Shown here: positions 5,136-12,381 of the stretch, piece after piece
How the letters are laid out: each line of letters begins with the position of its first letter
Numbering within the stretch: position 1 is the stretch's first letter
NCBI GenBank assembly: GCA_947258835.1
Contig: CAMYJY010000141.1
Span: forward strand, 1 to 12,720
From: an uncultured Pirellulales bacterium
Lineage (GTDB): Bacteria > Planctomycetota > Planctomycetia > Pirellulales > Lacipirellulaceae
Direction of reading: 5' to 3'
Length of the DNA stretch: 12,720 bases
Notes under the pieces: model-generated
Seen by the model: only the letters and a program-made list of their open reading frames with translations
Databases searched by the model: none
What the model was told of the DNA's origin: nothing
Program-made: the position numbers and the translations under genes

Positions 5136-6758
5136 ATGGCAAAAATGATTGCCTTCGACCAAGAAGCCCGCGACGCCATGCGTCGGGGCGTTGGCAAGTT
5201 GGCCCGCGCCGTCAAGGTTACGCTCGGCCCCAAAGGCCGCAACGTGATCCTCCAAAAATCCTTTGGCTCACCGACCGTCACCAAAGACGGAGTCACCGTG
5301 GCCAAGGAAATCGAGCTGGAAGAGACCTATGAAAACATGGGGGCTCAAATGGTCAAAGAGGTTGCCAGTAAGACGTCGGACGTCGCTGGCGATGGCACGA
5401 CCACGGCCACGGTACTGGCCGAAGCCATTTTTAATGAAGGTCTCCGGGCCGTCGTGGCTGGGGTCAACCCCGTCCAAATGAAGCAAGGCATTGAGCAAGC
5501 GGTCTCGGACATCACCGCCCAGCTGCACAAAATGGCCGTGACCATCAAGACCTCCGAGGAGATGGCCCAGGTCGGTACCGTAGCCTCCAACGGCGACGGC
5601 GAAATTGGTGACATGCTGGCCCAAGCCATGGAAAAGGTTGGCAAGGACGGCGTGATCACCGTCGACGAAGGCAAGAGCCTGGCCACGGAAGTGGAATGGG
5701 TCGAGGGCATGCAGTTTGACCGCGGCTATCTCTCCCCGTATTTTGTCACCGATCAAACCTCGATGGACTGCGTGCTCGAAGATTGCTACGTGCTGATCCA
5801 CGAGAAGAAAATATCCAGCGTAAAAGACCTGGTCCCCGTCCTGGAGGCCGTCGTCAACGCCGGCAAGCCGCTGCTGATTGTGGCCGAAGACGTCGATGGA
5901 GAAGCCTTGGCGACACTGGTCATCAACCGCCTCCGCGGCACGTTCAATATTTGTGCGGTCAAAGCGCCCGGTTTTGGTGATCGCCGCAAGGCCATGCTGG
6001 AAGACATCGCCACGCTGACCGGTGGCCAGGCCATTTTCGAAGACCTGGGCATCAAGCTGGAAACGGCGGGCCTCGGTGAACTGGGCCGTGCCAAAAAGGT
6101 GCTGGTGGACAAAGACAACACGACCATCATCGAAGGCGGCGGAAAAAGCGGCGATATCAAAGGCCGCATCGATCAGATCCGTCGCGAGATCGAAGCCGCC
6201 AGTAGCGACTACGACCGTGAAAAGCTGGAAGAGCGGCTGGCCAAATTGGCCGGTGGTGTGGCCAAAGTCAACGTGGGTGCCGCGACCGAGAGTGAGATGA
6301 AGGAGAAAAAGGCCCGCGTCGAAGACGCCCTGCACGCCACCCGGGCCGCCGTGGAAGAAGGCATTTTGCCCGGTGGTGGTGTGGCCCTGCTGCGGGCCAG
6401 TAGCAAGGTTTCGCCCGAAGACCTGCTGCATGACCAGCAGATCGGCTACAACATCGTCCTCCGTGCCTGCCGCGCGCCGTTGACCTCGATTGCCGCCAAT
6501 GCCGGCCAAGACGGAGGCATTGTCTGCGAGAAAGTCGTGGAATCCAAAGGCAACACCGGCTACAACGCCGCCACCGACGAGTACGTCGACCTGGTCCAGG
6601 CTGGTGTGATCGACCCCACCAAGGTCACCCGCACGGCACTGCAAAACGCCGCCAGCGTGGCCACTTTGCTCCTGACCTCCGATGCCCTGATCGCCGACGC
6701 CCCCAAGAAGGACGGCGCCAAGGGCGCGGCCGCACCGGGGATGGATGGGATGTATTAA
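5136..6758 (+). CDS. groEL: Chaperonin GroEL (Hsp60)
   Basis: A 540-aa protein, close to the usual ~545. It forms the double-ring ATP-driven folding chamber for cytosolic proteins. Visible marks: the ATP-binding VTLGPKGRNV (28-37), DGVTVAKEIELE (51-62), GDGTTTATVLA with the nucleotide-contacting Asp at 86, the apical VKAPGFGDRRK, the C-terminal equatorial ALHATRAAVEEG then GGGVAL, and AGVIDPTKVTR. The tail is KGAAAPGMDGMY: only a degenerate GM motif, not the long GGM repeat found in housekeeping GroELs such as that of E. coli. Planctomycetes often carry several groEL copies, so this could be one of a set. ATG 5136 is chosen because AAGGAA lies about 8 nt upstream and the family starts MAK; the frame is open from 5076 but lacks support there. 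Confidence 0.97.
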   Translation: MAKMIAFDQEARDAMRRGVGKLARAVKVTLGPKGRNVILQKSFGSPTVTKDGVTVAKEIELEETYENMGAQMVKEVASKTSDVAGDGTTTATVLAEAIFNEGLRAVVAGVNPVQMKQGIEQAVSDITAQLHKMAVTIKTSEEMAQVGTVASNGDGEIGDMLAQAMEKVGKDGVITVDEGKSLATEVEWVEGMQFDRGYLSPYFVTDQTSMDCVLEDCYVLIHEKKISSVKDLVPVLEAVVNAGKPLLIVAEDVDGEALATLVINRLRGTFNICAVKAPGFGDRRKAMLEDIATLTGGQAIFEDLGIKLETAGLGELGRAKKVLVDKDNTTIIEGGGKSGDIKGRIDQIRREIEAASSDYDREKLEERLAKLAGGVAKVNVGAATESEMKEKKARVEDALHATRAAVEEGILPGGGVALLRASSKVSPEDLLHDQQIGYNIVLRACRAPLTSIAANAGQDGGIVCEKVVESKGNTGYNAATDEYVDLVQAGVIDPTKVTRTALQNAASVATLLLTSDALIADAPKKDGAKGAAAPGMDGMY

Positions 6759-6759
6759 A

Positions 6760-6797
6760 GAGGCGCGAGTTTTGAGTTGCGAGGCGCGAGTTTTTGT
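6760..6797 (+). repeat. GCGAG direct repeats after the groEL stop codon
   Basis: GAGGCGCGAGTTTT at 6760-6773 is repeated at 6781-6794 with GAGTTGC between them. The tract ends GCGAGTTTTTGTG, like the one after the membrane-protein gene at 262-221 (minus). It precedes the true hairpin terminator. Confidence 0.6.
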
Positions 6798-6803
6798 GCC
6801 GCG

Positions 6804-6832
6804 AACCCCAGCCGTTTGGCTGGGGTTTTTTT
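6804..6832 (+). terminator. Intrinsic terminator of groES-groEL
   Basis: AACCCCAGCC (6804-6813), loop GTTT, GGCTGGGGTT (6818-6827), then a T-run to 6832. The perfect 10-bp stem lies 46 nt after the groEL stop. Confidence 0.95.
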
Positions 6833-6842
6833 ATGGGTTTCT

Positions 6843-6884
6843 ACGCGGAATTTAATGAGCCGGTGGGCGATAGCCCCGGTTCCG
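6843..6884 (+). repeat. 42-bp dispersed repeat, copy 1
   Basis: It starts ACGCGGAATTTAATGAGCCG and ends GATAGCCCCGGTTCCG. The copy at 7150-7191 differs at one base of 42. A third, inverted partial copy is at 7204-7230. No coding content. Confidence 0.8.
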
Positions 6885-6886
6885 CG

Positions 6887-7084
6887 GGTGGCACCCAACG
6901 CTGGTAACGATTTTAGTGGCAGTATTAAGGGGTTCCAGTCATTCCCGCGCAAGCGGGAATCCAGTAGCAGTGCCAGTTGGTCTAGATTCCCGCTTGCGCG
7001 GGAATGACGCTGGAGAGCGGCGAGATGGTGCAAACGTGCTCCTTTTCTGCTGGGATCAAATCGTTACCAGCGTTGGGTGGCACC
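6887..7084. mobile_element. 198-bp MITE-like element with 27-bp inverted ends
   Basis: The left end at 6887-6913 (GGTGGCACCCAACGCTGGTA plus ACGATTT) and the right end at 7058-7084 are inverted copies with one mismatch in 27. The 144-bp interior has no gene and contains a second pair of nested inverted repeats (6938-7008). No target-site duplication is evident, and the right end overlaps another element (7075-7149). The structure is seen; mobility is inference. Confidence 0.5.
6938..7008. repeat. Paired ATTCCC-N8-GGGAAT palindromes
   Basis: GTCATTCCCGCGCAAGCGGG plus AATCCAG (6938-6964) is an imperfect palindrome. Its inverted copy at 6982-7008 matches in 26 of 27 positions, so the pair can form one long hairpin or two short ones. 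The core ATTCCC-N8-GGGAAT equals the consensus of the neisserial dRS3 repeat, although such palindromes occur widely in bacteria. A half copy is at the left end of the window. Confidence 0.75.
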
Positions 7085-7149
7085 GACACTCGTCCGCAAT
7101 GGACGTGACCAACGAGCAAGACATGGCCGGACATGTGTCGGTGCCACCC
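7075..7149. repeat. 75-bp inverted-repeat element with GGGTGGCAC ends
   Basis: GGGTGGCACCGACAC (7075-7089) and GTGTCGGTGCCACCC (7135-7149) are perfect 15-bp inverted arms around a 45-nt interior. It is related to the element at 139-207. Its left arm overlaps the right end of the 198-bp element, showing that the two families share the GGGTGGCACC terminus. Confidence 0.75.
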
Positions 7150-7230
7150 ACGCGGAATTTAATGAGCCGGTGGGTGATAGCCCCGGTTCCGTGAGACGTG
7201 CCAGAACCGGGGCTATCGCCCATCGGCTCA
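7150..7230. repeat. 42-bp repeat, copy 2, followed by an inverted copy (large hairpin)
   Basis: 7150-7191 is the second copy of the 42-bp repeat. TGAGCCGGTGGGTGATAGCC plus CCGGTTC (7163-7189) pairs with 7204-7230 in 25 of 27 positions around a 14-nt loop. 7231-7303, up to the end of the reductase gene, shows no gene and no convincing terminator (only a 6-bp CGAGCC/GGCTCG pair at 7273 and 7298). Confidence 0.75.
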
Positions 7231-7303
7231 GGCGCGACAGAGGTCGCGGGGGTGCAAATATCCACTACTTGGCGAGCCCAATTCTGGGGTAAATCACGGC
7301 TCG

Positions 7304-8314
7304 TTACAGCCAGCCGTGCTCGCGGTACCAGGTGGCGGTTGCTGCAAAGCGTTCTTCTAGCGGAGCGGCGGGCTGGTAGCTGAGGGTGTGGCGGATTTTT
7401 TGGTCGCTGCAGACCCAGCCGGGAGCGACCGCCTCACGAACTTTGTCCAGGTTGATGACGCCCGGGCACCCTCGCAGCTGAGCCACCAGCTCCATGGCAC
7501 CGCCCACAATCCAAAACAAGGCTTGGGGCAAGGGCAGGACGATCGTGCCGTGGCCCAGGGCTTGAGCGGCCAACTGACCGAGCTCGCCGTAGCTGGGGGT
7601 CCGCTCGGCGGCTACGTAATAGATGCCGTGACCGGATCCAGAGGAGTTGCCGTTGACGAACCGCTCACCCCGCTCGGCAATCCGTACCAGGGCGTCGCAT
7701 AAGTCGGCCACGTGGACGAGGGACACCGGAAACGTGCGGAAACCGGGTACGGGATGCAAACGCAACCTCTTCACCCCGCGAAAGATGGCCAGACTGGCCT
7801 GGTCCGCTGCGCCAAAAATGATGGGCGGGCGGACCACCGAGAGGGGGACTTGGCTGGCATATCCGGCCGCCGCCCGTTCGGCTGCCAGCTTGCTGCGACC
7901 GTAATTCGAAATCGGTCGATCGGGATCCGTTTCTCGCCGAGACTCCCCCCGAGCACTGGGACCGCCTGCCGCCAAGGAACTCACAAAAACCACTACGGGC
8001 GGGGCGGGTTGCGCGGCAGCGGCTTCCAGCACCCGCCGCGTGCCCTCGACGTTGTCTGCATTAAACTCCTGGCTGTTCAGCGCTCGGACACGCCCCGCCA
8101 GGTGAAATACCACGTCCGTCTTGGCAGCGGCCTGCTGGATACTGGCGAGAGATTCTAAATTGCCCGGACAAAGGGTTGCCCCCTGTTTTTCCAGCGCTGC
8201 CGCCCGCGACGCATCCCGCACCAGGCAATGGACCTCCCAGCCCAACCCCCGGAGATGGGCAACCAAATTCGAACCGACAAACCCAGTAGCGCCGGTGACT
8301 AACGCGCGTGGCAT
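7304..8314 (-). CDS. NAD(P)-dependent epimerase/reductase (extended SDR), possible CerR-like
   Basis: A 336-aa extended short-chain dehydrogenase. The Rossmann dinucleotide motif TGATGFVG (7-14) follows MPRALV. The strand-4 region reads VVFHLAGRV (68-76), the serine VSS is at 111-113, and the catalytic pair Y138-K142 sits in SNYGRSK. VVRPPIIFG (160-168) is the usual NAD-epimerase segment after the active site. The C-terminal half (LFWIVGGAMELVAQLRG) is hydrophobic, typical of dihydroflavonol-reductase/3-beta-HSD-like enzymes acting on lipid-like substrates. ATG 8314 is chosen from the Rossmann start; the ribosome site is weak. The substrate cannot be read from sequence. The divergent neighbour is a ceramide-synthase-like acyltransferase, so a lipid reductase role (as CerR in bacterial ceramide synthesis) is plausible but unproven. 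Confidence 0.85.
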   Translation of the reverse strand: MPRALVTGATGFVGSNLVAHLRGLGWEVHCLVRDASRAAALEKQGATLCPGNLESLASIQQAAAKTDVVFHLAGRVRALNSQEFNADNVEGTRRVLEAAAAQPAPPVVVFVSSLAAGGPSARGESRRETDPDRPISNYGRSKLAAERAAAGYASQVPLSVVRPPIIFGAADQASLAIFRGVKRLRLHPVPGFRTFPVSLVHVADLCDALVRIAERGERFVNGNSSGSGHGIYYVAAERTPSYGELGQLAAQALGHGTIVLPLPQALFWIVGGAMELVAQLRGCPGVINLDKVREAVAPGWVCSDQKIRHTLSYQPAAPLEERFAATATWYREHGWL

Positions 8315-8559
8315 GGCAAGGCCACCCCCAAAAATGTGGCTTACGCCGCGGCAAACCAGGGAATCTGCCACCCCCTGGCGCGGCCCTATGAAAAACTTGG
8401 ACTGCCAAGATCCACGCACCGATCCCACACGGGCGCACGGCGAATTCTCTCCTGGCTAGCCCCAAGCATCGCTAGATCAGCCAGGATACGTCAAGTGCAT
8501 TTTGCAGCTTGATGCGTTTCCTGTTTTGCAACTGAAGCCTGCGTTCGCCACGATCTTGC

Positions 8560-8589
8560 TTGACCGTGCTGCGGGGGTCCGTTTACAGT
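8560..8589 (+). promoter_or_regulatory. Candidate sigma-70-type promoter of the acyltransferase gene
   Basis: TTGACC (8560-8565) and TACAGT (8584-8589) are separated by 18 bp; a start near 8597 would leave a leader of about 135 nt. It is moderate in quality. The remainder of the 8315-8732 divergent gap holds no gene and no obvious operator. Confidence 0.3.
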
Positions 8590-8732
8590 AGGAGCGATCC
8601 CTCAGTTGCACTGGGGATGTCTAGCGGTCGGAAAGAATGGCAGCACCGGACGGTTTCGGGACGTGCGGTAAACGCTCTGACGGACTCCTGATTTATTTCC
8701 ATTCCCGAACTCCCGAGAACGGCCTCTGCTCT

Positions 8733-9893
8733 ATGTCGCATTTGGAAGTTGTTGCCGTCAGCTCACGTCGTGAGCGGAAGCTGTTTTTCAATTTGCCATG
8801 GCAGCTCTACCGGGAGGACCCCCACTGGACTCCACCGCTACGGATTGTCCAAAAAGAGTTGCTCAATTATCGGCATCACCCCTTTTATGATGCTGCCGAA
8901 ATCCAGACTTTTGTCGCGCTCCGTGACGGAGAACCCTGCGGCAGAATCGCCGCTCTGATCAATCAGGCCCACAACAGGCAATACCAAGAGCGGCGTGGTT
9001 TTTTTGGTTTTTTCGAATCGGTCGAGGACCCGGAGGTGGCCGGTCGCTTGTTGGATGCGGCCCGTGAGTGGTTGGCCGCCCGCGACATCGAAACGCTCCG
9101 TGGCCCTGTCAATCCATCCCTCAATTACGAGTGCGGATTATTGATCGACGGCTTCGATGAACCGGCCTGGTTCATGATGCCGTACAACAAGCCCTTCTAT
9201 GGCCGACTGCTGGAGGACTACGGCTTTCGTAAAGCGCAAAACCTGTATGCCTTCTGGGGGCACGTCGACATGCTCGACGAAATCTCCAAACGCCTATACT
9301 CCTTGAGTCACAACATCCTGGATCGTTTTGAACTCCAATGCCGCCCCATGAACATCAAGCGATTCCAGGAAGAGATAACTACCTTCCTCAACATCTACAA
9401 TAAGTCACTCGTATCGACATGGGGTTTTGTTCCTATGTCGGACGCGGAGGTCAAGAAACAGGCCGCCGGTATGAAACAGATGATTGTCCCCGAGCTGACC
9501 ACCATGGCCGAAATCGACGGAAAACCCGTGGGCACGATGTTTGGACTGCTGGATTACAATCCACGCATCAAACAAATTGATGGCCGCCTGTTGCCGCTAG
9601 GTTTCCTGAAACTGCTCCGCCGACGCCAAGAAATCACCAGGGTCCGCCTGATCAGCACCAATGTGCTTCCTGAATATCAAAGCTGGGGCATTGGCCTGGC
9701 CCTCGTCGCCCGACTCGTCCCGGACGCACTGAAATGGGGTATCCAGGAGGCAGAATTCTCCTGGGTCCTGGAAAGCAACGACCTCTCCTACAAGACGCTC
9801 AAAAAAGGCGGCGCCAAAATCACGAAGTGCTATCGCATCTACGACTACGGCCCCCCCGACACCACAGCCAACGCCCGCTTCATGCAAGCCTAG
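8733..9893 (+). CDS. YghO / bacterial ceramide synthase-like acyltransferase
   Basis: A 386-aa protein. It matches the family of E. coli YghO and of the bacterial ceramide synthase: the central signature LRGPVNPSLNYECGLLIDGF (122-141) is followed by MMPYNKPFYGRLLEDYGFRK (148-167) and NLYAFW. The C-terminal half has a GNAT-type fold: VLPEYQSWGIGLALVARL (311-328) carries the Q-x-x-G-x-G acyl-CoA-binding loop, and VLESNDLSYKTLKKGGAK (345-362) matches the late GNAT helix. In Caulobacter the CerS member N-acylates the sphingoid base using acyl-CoA; other members are uncharacterised. ATG 8733 (MSHLEVV) is preferred to an in-frame start at 8637; no strong ribosome site is visible. It is divergent from the SDR gene. 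The family call is firm; the ceramide role is inference. Confidence 0.85.
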   Translation: MSHLEVVAVSSRRERKLFFNLPWQLYREDPHWTPPLRIVQKELLNYRHHPFYDAAEIQTFVALRDGEPCGRIAALINQAHNRQYQERRGFFGFFESVEDPEVAGRLLDAAREWLAARDIETLRGPVNPSLNYECGLLIDGFDEPAWFMMPYNKPFYGRLLEDYGFRKAQNLYAFWGHVDMLDEISKRLYSLSHNILDRFELQCRPMNIKRFQEEITTFLNIYNKSLVSTWGFVPMSDAEVKKQAAGMKQMIVPELTTMAEIDGKPVGTMFGLLDYNPRIKQIDGRLLPLGFLKLLRRRQEITRVRLISTNVLPEYQSWGIGLALVARLVPDALKWGIQEAEFSWVLESNDLSYKTLKKGGAKITKCYRIYDYGPPDTTANARFMQA

Positions 9894-10130
9894 CGTGCCA
9901 GCACCAACAACAAAAAGCCCGTTGTCGCGTTGTTTCGTCGTGGTTCCCATCCCTACCAATCTCATCTGGACAAAAATTCGCCGCTAAAAACTCGCAGGAA
10001 AGGGGGTCTGCCCCCCGGACTCTGCCGCCCTTGGTTTCTCGCTTGGCACATGCGGTCGCTTCTGGTACTTTCCCGTTCCCACGGGTCACAGAACGACGAA
10101 TCTTTGAGGCCGACAAGGAAGGAGGCCGAC
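9894..10130. other. 237-bp gap with repeat remnants
   Basis: It contains GCTAAAAACTCGC (9983-9995), the inverse of the GCGAGTTTTT motif seen after two other genes, and a GGGGG-TCT-GCCCCCC mini-palindrome just after it. No gene and no clear terminator for the acyltransferase gene were found. Confidence 0.35.
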
Positions 10131-10652
10131 ATGAGTGCCAATCCCAAACAACAGCTGCGTGTTCATATCCGCTGGATGATCCAGCGGGATATGCCAGAGG
10201 TGCTAGCCATCGAGCGTGCTAGCTTCGAATTCCCCTGGTTTGAAGAAGACTTTATTAGCTGCCTGCGTCGGCGCAACTGCATCGGCATGGTCGCTGAACA
10301 CGATGAGGGCGTGGTCGGCTTCATGATCTACGAGCTGCACAAGACACGTTTGCACATTCTAAATTTTGCCGTGTGTGAGAGTGCGCGGCAGCGGGGTGTG
10401 GGACGTCAGATGGCGGAGAAACTCATCAGCAAACTCTCCAGCCAGCGCCGCACGCGGATCTCGTTGGAGGTGCGTGAGACCAATCTTCCCGCCCAGTTGT
10501 TCTTCAAGCAAGTGGGATTTCGCGCCACGTCCGTACTGCGATCCTACTATGAAGACTCGCCAGAAGACGCCTACGTGATGCAGCTCCATTACAAAGAAGA
10601 CACGTACCCCCTGGGTACGCACCACCAGCGCATCAATCGTTTGGCAAGCTAA
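10131..10652 (+). CDS. rimI: RimI-like GNAT N-acetyltransferase
   Basis: A 173-aa GNAT enzyme that would transfer acetyl from acetyl-CoA to a protein N-terminus. RimI acetylates the N-terminal alanine of ribosomal protein S18. Marks: the start region IRWMIQRDMPEVLAIERASF then PW (13-36, RimI-like), strand LHILNFAVCESARQRGVG (74-91) with the acetyl-CoA loop R86-x-x-G89-x-G91, LEVRETNLPAQLFFKQVGF (112-130) with the E/N pattern of RimI, and RSYYEDSPEDAYVM (137-150), the usual R-x-Y-Y-x(n)-DA ending. It is a little longer than the ~150-160 aa family norm at both ends. The ATG at 10131 has a perfect AGGAGG 5 nt upstream, the best ribosome site in the window. It could be another protein N-acetyltransferase; no tsaB/tsaE neighbours are present to support the rimI context. 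Confidence 0.8.
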   Translation: MSANPKQQLRVHIRWMIQRDMPEVLAIERASFEFPWFEEDFISCLRRRNCIGMVAEHDEGVVGFMIYELHKTRLHILNFAVCESARQRGVGRQMAEKLISKLSSQRRTRISLEVRETNLPAQLFFKQVGFRATSVLRSYYEDSPEDAYVMQLHYKEDTYPLGTHHQRINRLAS

Positions 10653-10800
10653 GTCGGCGGAACCAAGGAGAGGCCTCTCACACGGCGGAGCCCAACCGGC
10701 TGCTCTCGAGCAACAGGGTCGTCACGACACACATCGCACCAAGGCTCGGACAAACCAACCAAGGCCCCAGCGGCGTCCCGGCCACCGGGCGAGCCAAAAC

Positions 10801-10816
10801 TGTGCGATTCCGCACA
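10801..10816. promoter_or_regulatory. Palindrome TGTGCG-ATTC-CGCACA, possible enhancer site
   Basis: Perfect 6-bp arms around 4 bp, centred about 96 bp upstream of the -24 box at 10904. The distance and symmetry fit a site for a Fis-type HTH dimer of a sigma-54 activator. Binding by the adjacent regulator is inference. Confidence 0.4.
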
Positions 10817-10903
10817 ACCATCACCACCACCAGGGCTGGAGACTGCCGGCCCTGCCCCCCATAATTCACGAATGGCGGGTGTGTCACCTCCAGGCAACGA
10901 AAC

Positions 10904-10919
10904 TGGCGCGCGGTTTGCA
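10904..10919 (+). promoter_or_regulatory. Candidate sigma-54 promoter of the response-regulator gene
   Basis: TGGCGCG-CGGT-TTGCA has the invariant GG (10905-10906) and GC (10917-10918) exactly 10 bp apart and one deviation from TGGCACG-N4-TTGCW. It is the same deviation as in the copy before groES. Transcription would start near 10930, leaving a ~108-nt leader. The rest of 10653-11037 has no convincing gene; a 12-bp palindrome GAGAGGCCTCTC lies at 10668-10679. Confidence 0.45.
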
Positions 10920-11037
10920 CCAACGAGCATGGCCCTCTGGAACGGGCCACACCGCCTTGAAAAAACACCAAGCGTGGCCACACCAGTACCATCTTAACTT
11001 CGTCCCCGGACCACCCCAGGGCTTCCAAGACAAGACT

Positions 11038-12381
11038 ATGACAGCAACGAAGTTAGACATCCTGTTCGTTGATGACGACGACGAACTGCGGGCCGGGCTG
11101 GCCAACTACTTTTGCCAACTCGGCCACCGCGTGGCACAGGCCGACAATGCGGAGTCGGCCCTGGAACAGCTACAAAGCCAGGCCTTTTCTGTTGCTATTT
11201 TCGATCTGGTGATGCCCGGCAAGTCCGGTATCGATCTGCTGGGGGAACTGCGGGCCAACCATGCCGAAACGGAGGTGGTCCTCCTCACTGGAGAAGGGAC
11301 CATTGAAAAAGCCGTCGCAGCCATGCGGCTGGGGGCTTATGATTTTCTGTCCAAACCAATCCACATGAAGCAGCTGGAGACCATTATCCACAAAGCGGCC
11401 GAAGCGGGCCGCATTCGCCGCGAAAACAGACAACTGCGGGCCCTGCTCAAGCACAGCGCCCCCAAGCACCGGATGATTGGTAAGTCGCCAGCGATGCAAG
11501 AGGTGTTTCGGCTGGTGGAACGTTCCGCGCCCAGTGAGAAGCCCATCTTAATTCAAGGTGAAAGTGGCACGGGGAAAGAGCTGGTGGCGCGGGCCCTGCA
11601 TGAAGCGAGCACACGTGTCGACAAACCGCTGGTGGTGATCAATTGTGCCGCTCTGCCTGAGCAATTGCTGGAAAGTGAACTCTTCGGCCACGAGAAAGGC
11701 GCATTCACGGGTGCCGTCACTGCCAAGGCGGGTCTGTTTGAAGTCGCCGACGGCGGTACACTCTTCATTGACGAAATTGGCGAACTGGCCCTGGCCCTGC
11801 AACCGAAACTGCTACGGGTGCTGGAAGATGGATCGCTGCGTCGGGTGGGCTCGCTCAAGGAACGCCGCGTGGATGTGCGGATTATAGCTGCCAGCAATCG
11901 TGATATGGCCAGCGAGGTAGCGGCCAAGCGATTTCGCGAGGACCTCTACTACCGCATCAACATCATGACGATCCCGATCCCCCCGCTGCGGGAAAGGGGC
12001 GAGGACGTCTTATTGTTGGCGAATCATTGCATCGGGTCCGGATGGGAACTCGATCCGGACTGCCGCGAGGCCATCCGGCAATATGCTTGGCCAGGAAATG
12101 TGCGGCAACTGATCAATGCCATTGAGCGGGCGAAAATACTAGCCGATGACGAGATGTTGCTCAAAGAAAATCTGCCCCCGGAAGTCTTAAACCGAGCTGC
12201 TGCTACGCTGCCGAGTACCGACGGCGATCTGGCCTCGCTCACCCGAGCCCGCGTTGTGCAAGCACTCCAGCAGCAACAGGGCAACAAGCTACGGAGTGCC
12301 AAGACTCTTGGCGTCAGTCGCCGCAGTCTCTACCGGCTGCTGGAAAAGTATCAGATCGAGCCTCATGAGATCAGCGGCTAG
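11038..12381 (+). CDS. NtrC-family sigma-54-dependent response regulator
   Basis: A 447-aa protein with the full three-domain layout. The receiver (about 5-120) has acidic pocket D12-D14, phosphoacceptor D56 in IFDLVMPGKSG, T84 and K106. The AAA+ sigma-54 interaction domain (about 145-370) has Walker A GESGTGK (174-180), GAFTGA loop (221-226) intact, Walker B TLFIDE (241-246), FREDLYYRIN (299-308) and WPGNVRQL (351-358). The Fis-type HTH is at about 400-440 (LRSAKTLGVSRRSLYRLLEK). It should therefore be able to open sigma-54 promoters after phosphorylation. No sensor kinase gene is in the window, so the partner and signal are unknown; it may be an orphan or its kinase lies downstream. ATG 11038 is the start that begins the receiver; its ribosome site is weak. 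The stop codon is buried in a hairpin. Confidence 0.95.
   Translation: MTATKLDILFVDDDDELRAGLANYFCQLGHRVAQADNAESALEQLQSQAFSVAIFDLVMPGKSGIDLLGELRANHAETEVVLLTGEGTIEKAVAAMRLGAYDFLSKPIHMKQLETIIHKAAEAGRIRRENRQLRALLKHSAPKHRMIGKSPAMQEVFRLVERSAPSEKPILIQGESGTGKELVARALHEASTRVDKPLVVINCAALPEQLLESELFGHEKGAFTGAVTAKAGLFEVADGGTLFIDEIGELALALQPKLLRVLEDGSLRRVGSLKERRVDVRIIAASNRDMASEVAAKRFREDLYYRINIMTIPIPPLRERGEDVLLLANHCIGSGWELDPDCREAIRQYAWPGNVRQLINAIERAKILADDEMLLKENLPPEVLNRAAATLPSTDGDLASLTRARVVQALQQQQGNKLRSAKTLGVSRRSLYRLLEKYQIEPHEISG

Noticed and set aside
5268..6644. 458-codon open frame antisense to groEL
   Set aside because: A shadow of groEL codon bias (FGHDGxG-type composition). The plus-strand GroEL motifs are unmistakable.
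10649..11028. Two minus-strand frames before the regulator gene
   Set aside because: Low-complexity Gly/Pro/Val translations with no ribosome site or known family. The region carries promoter-like signals for the plus-strand gene instead.
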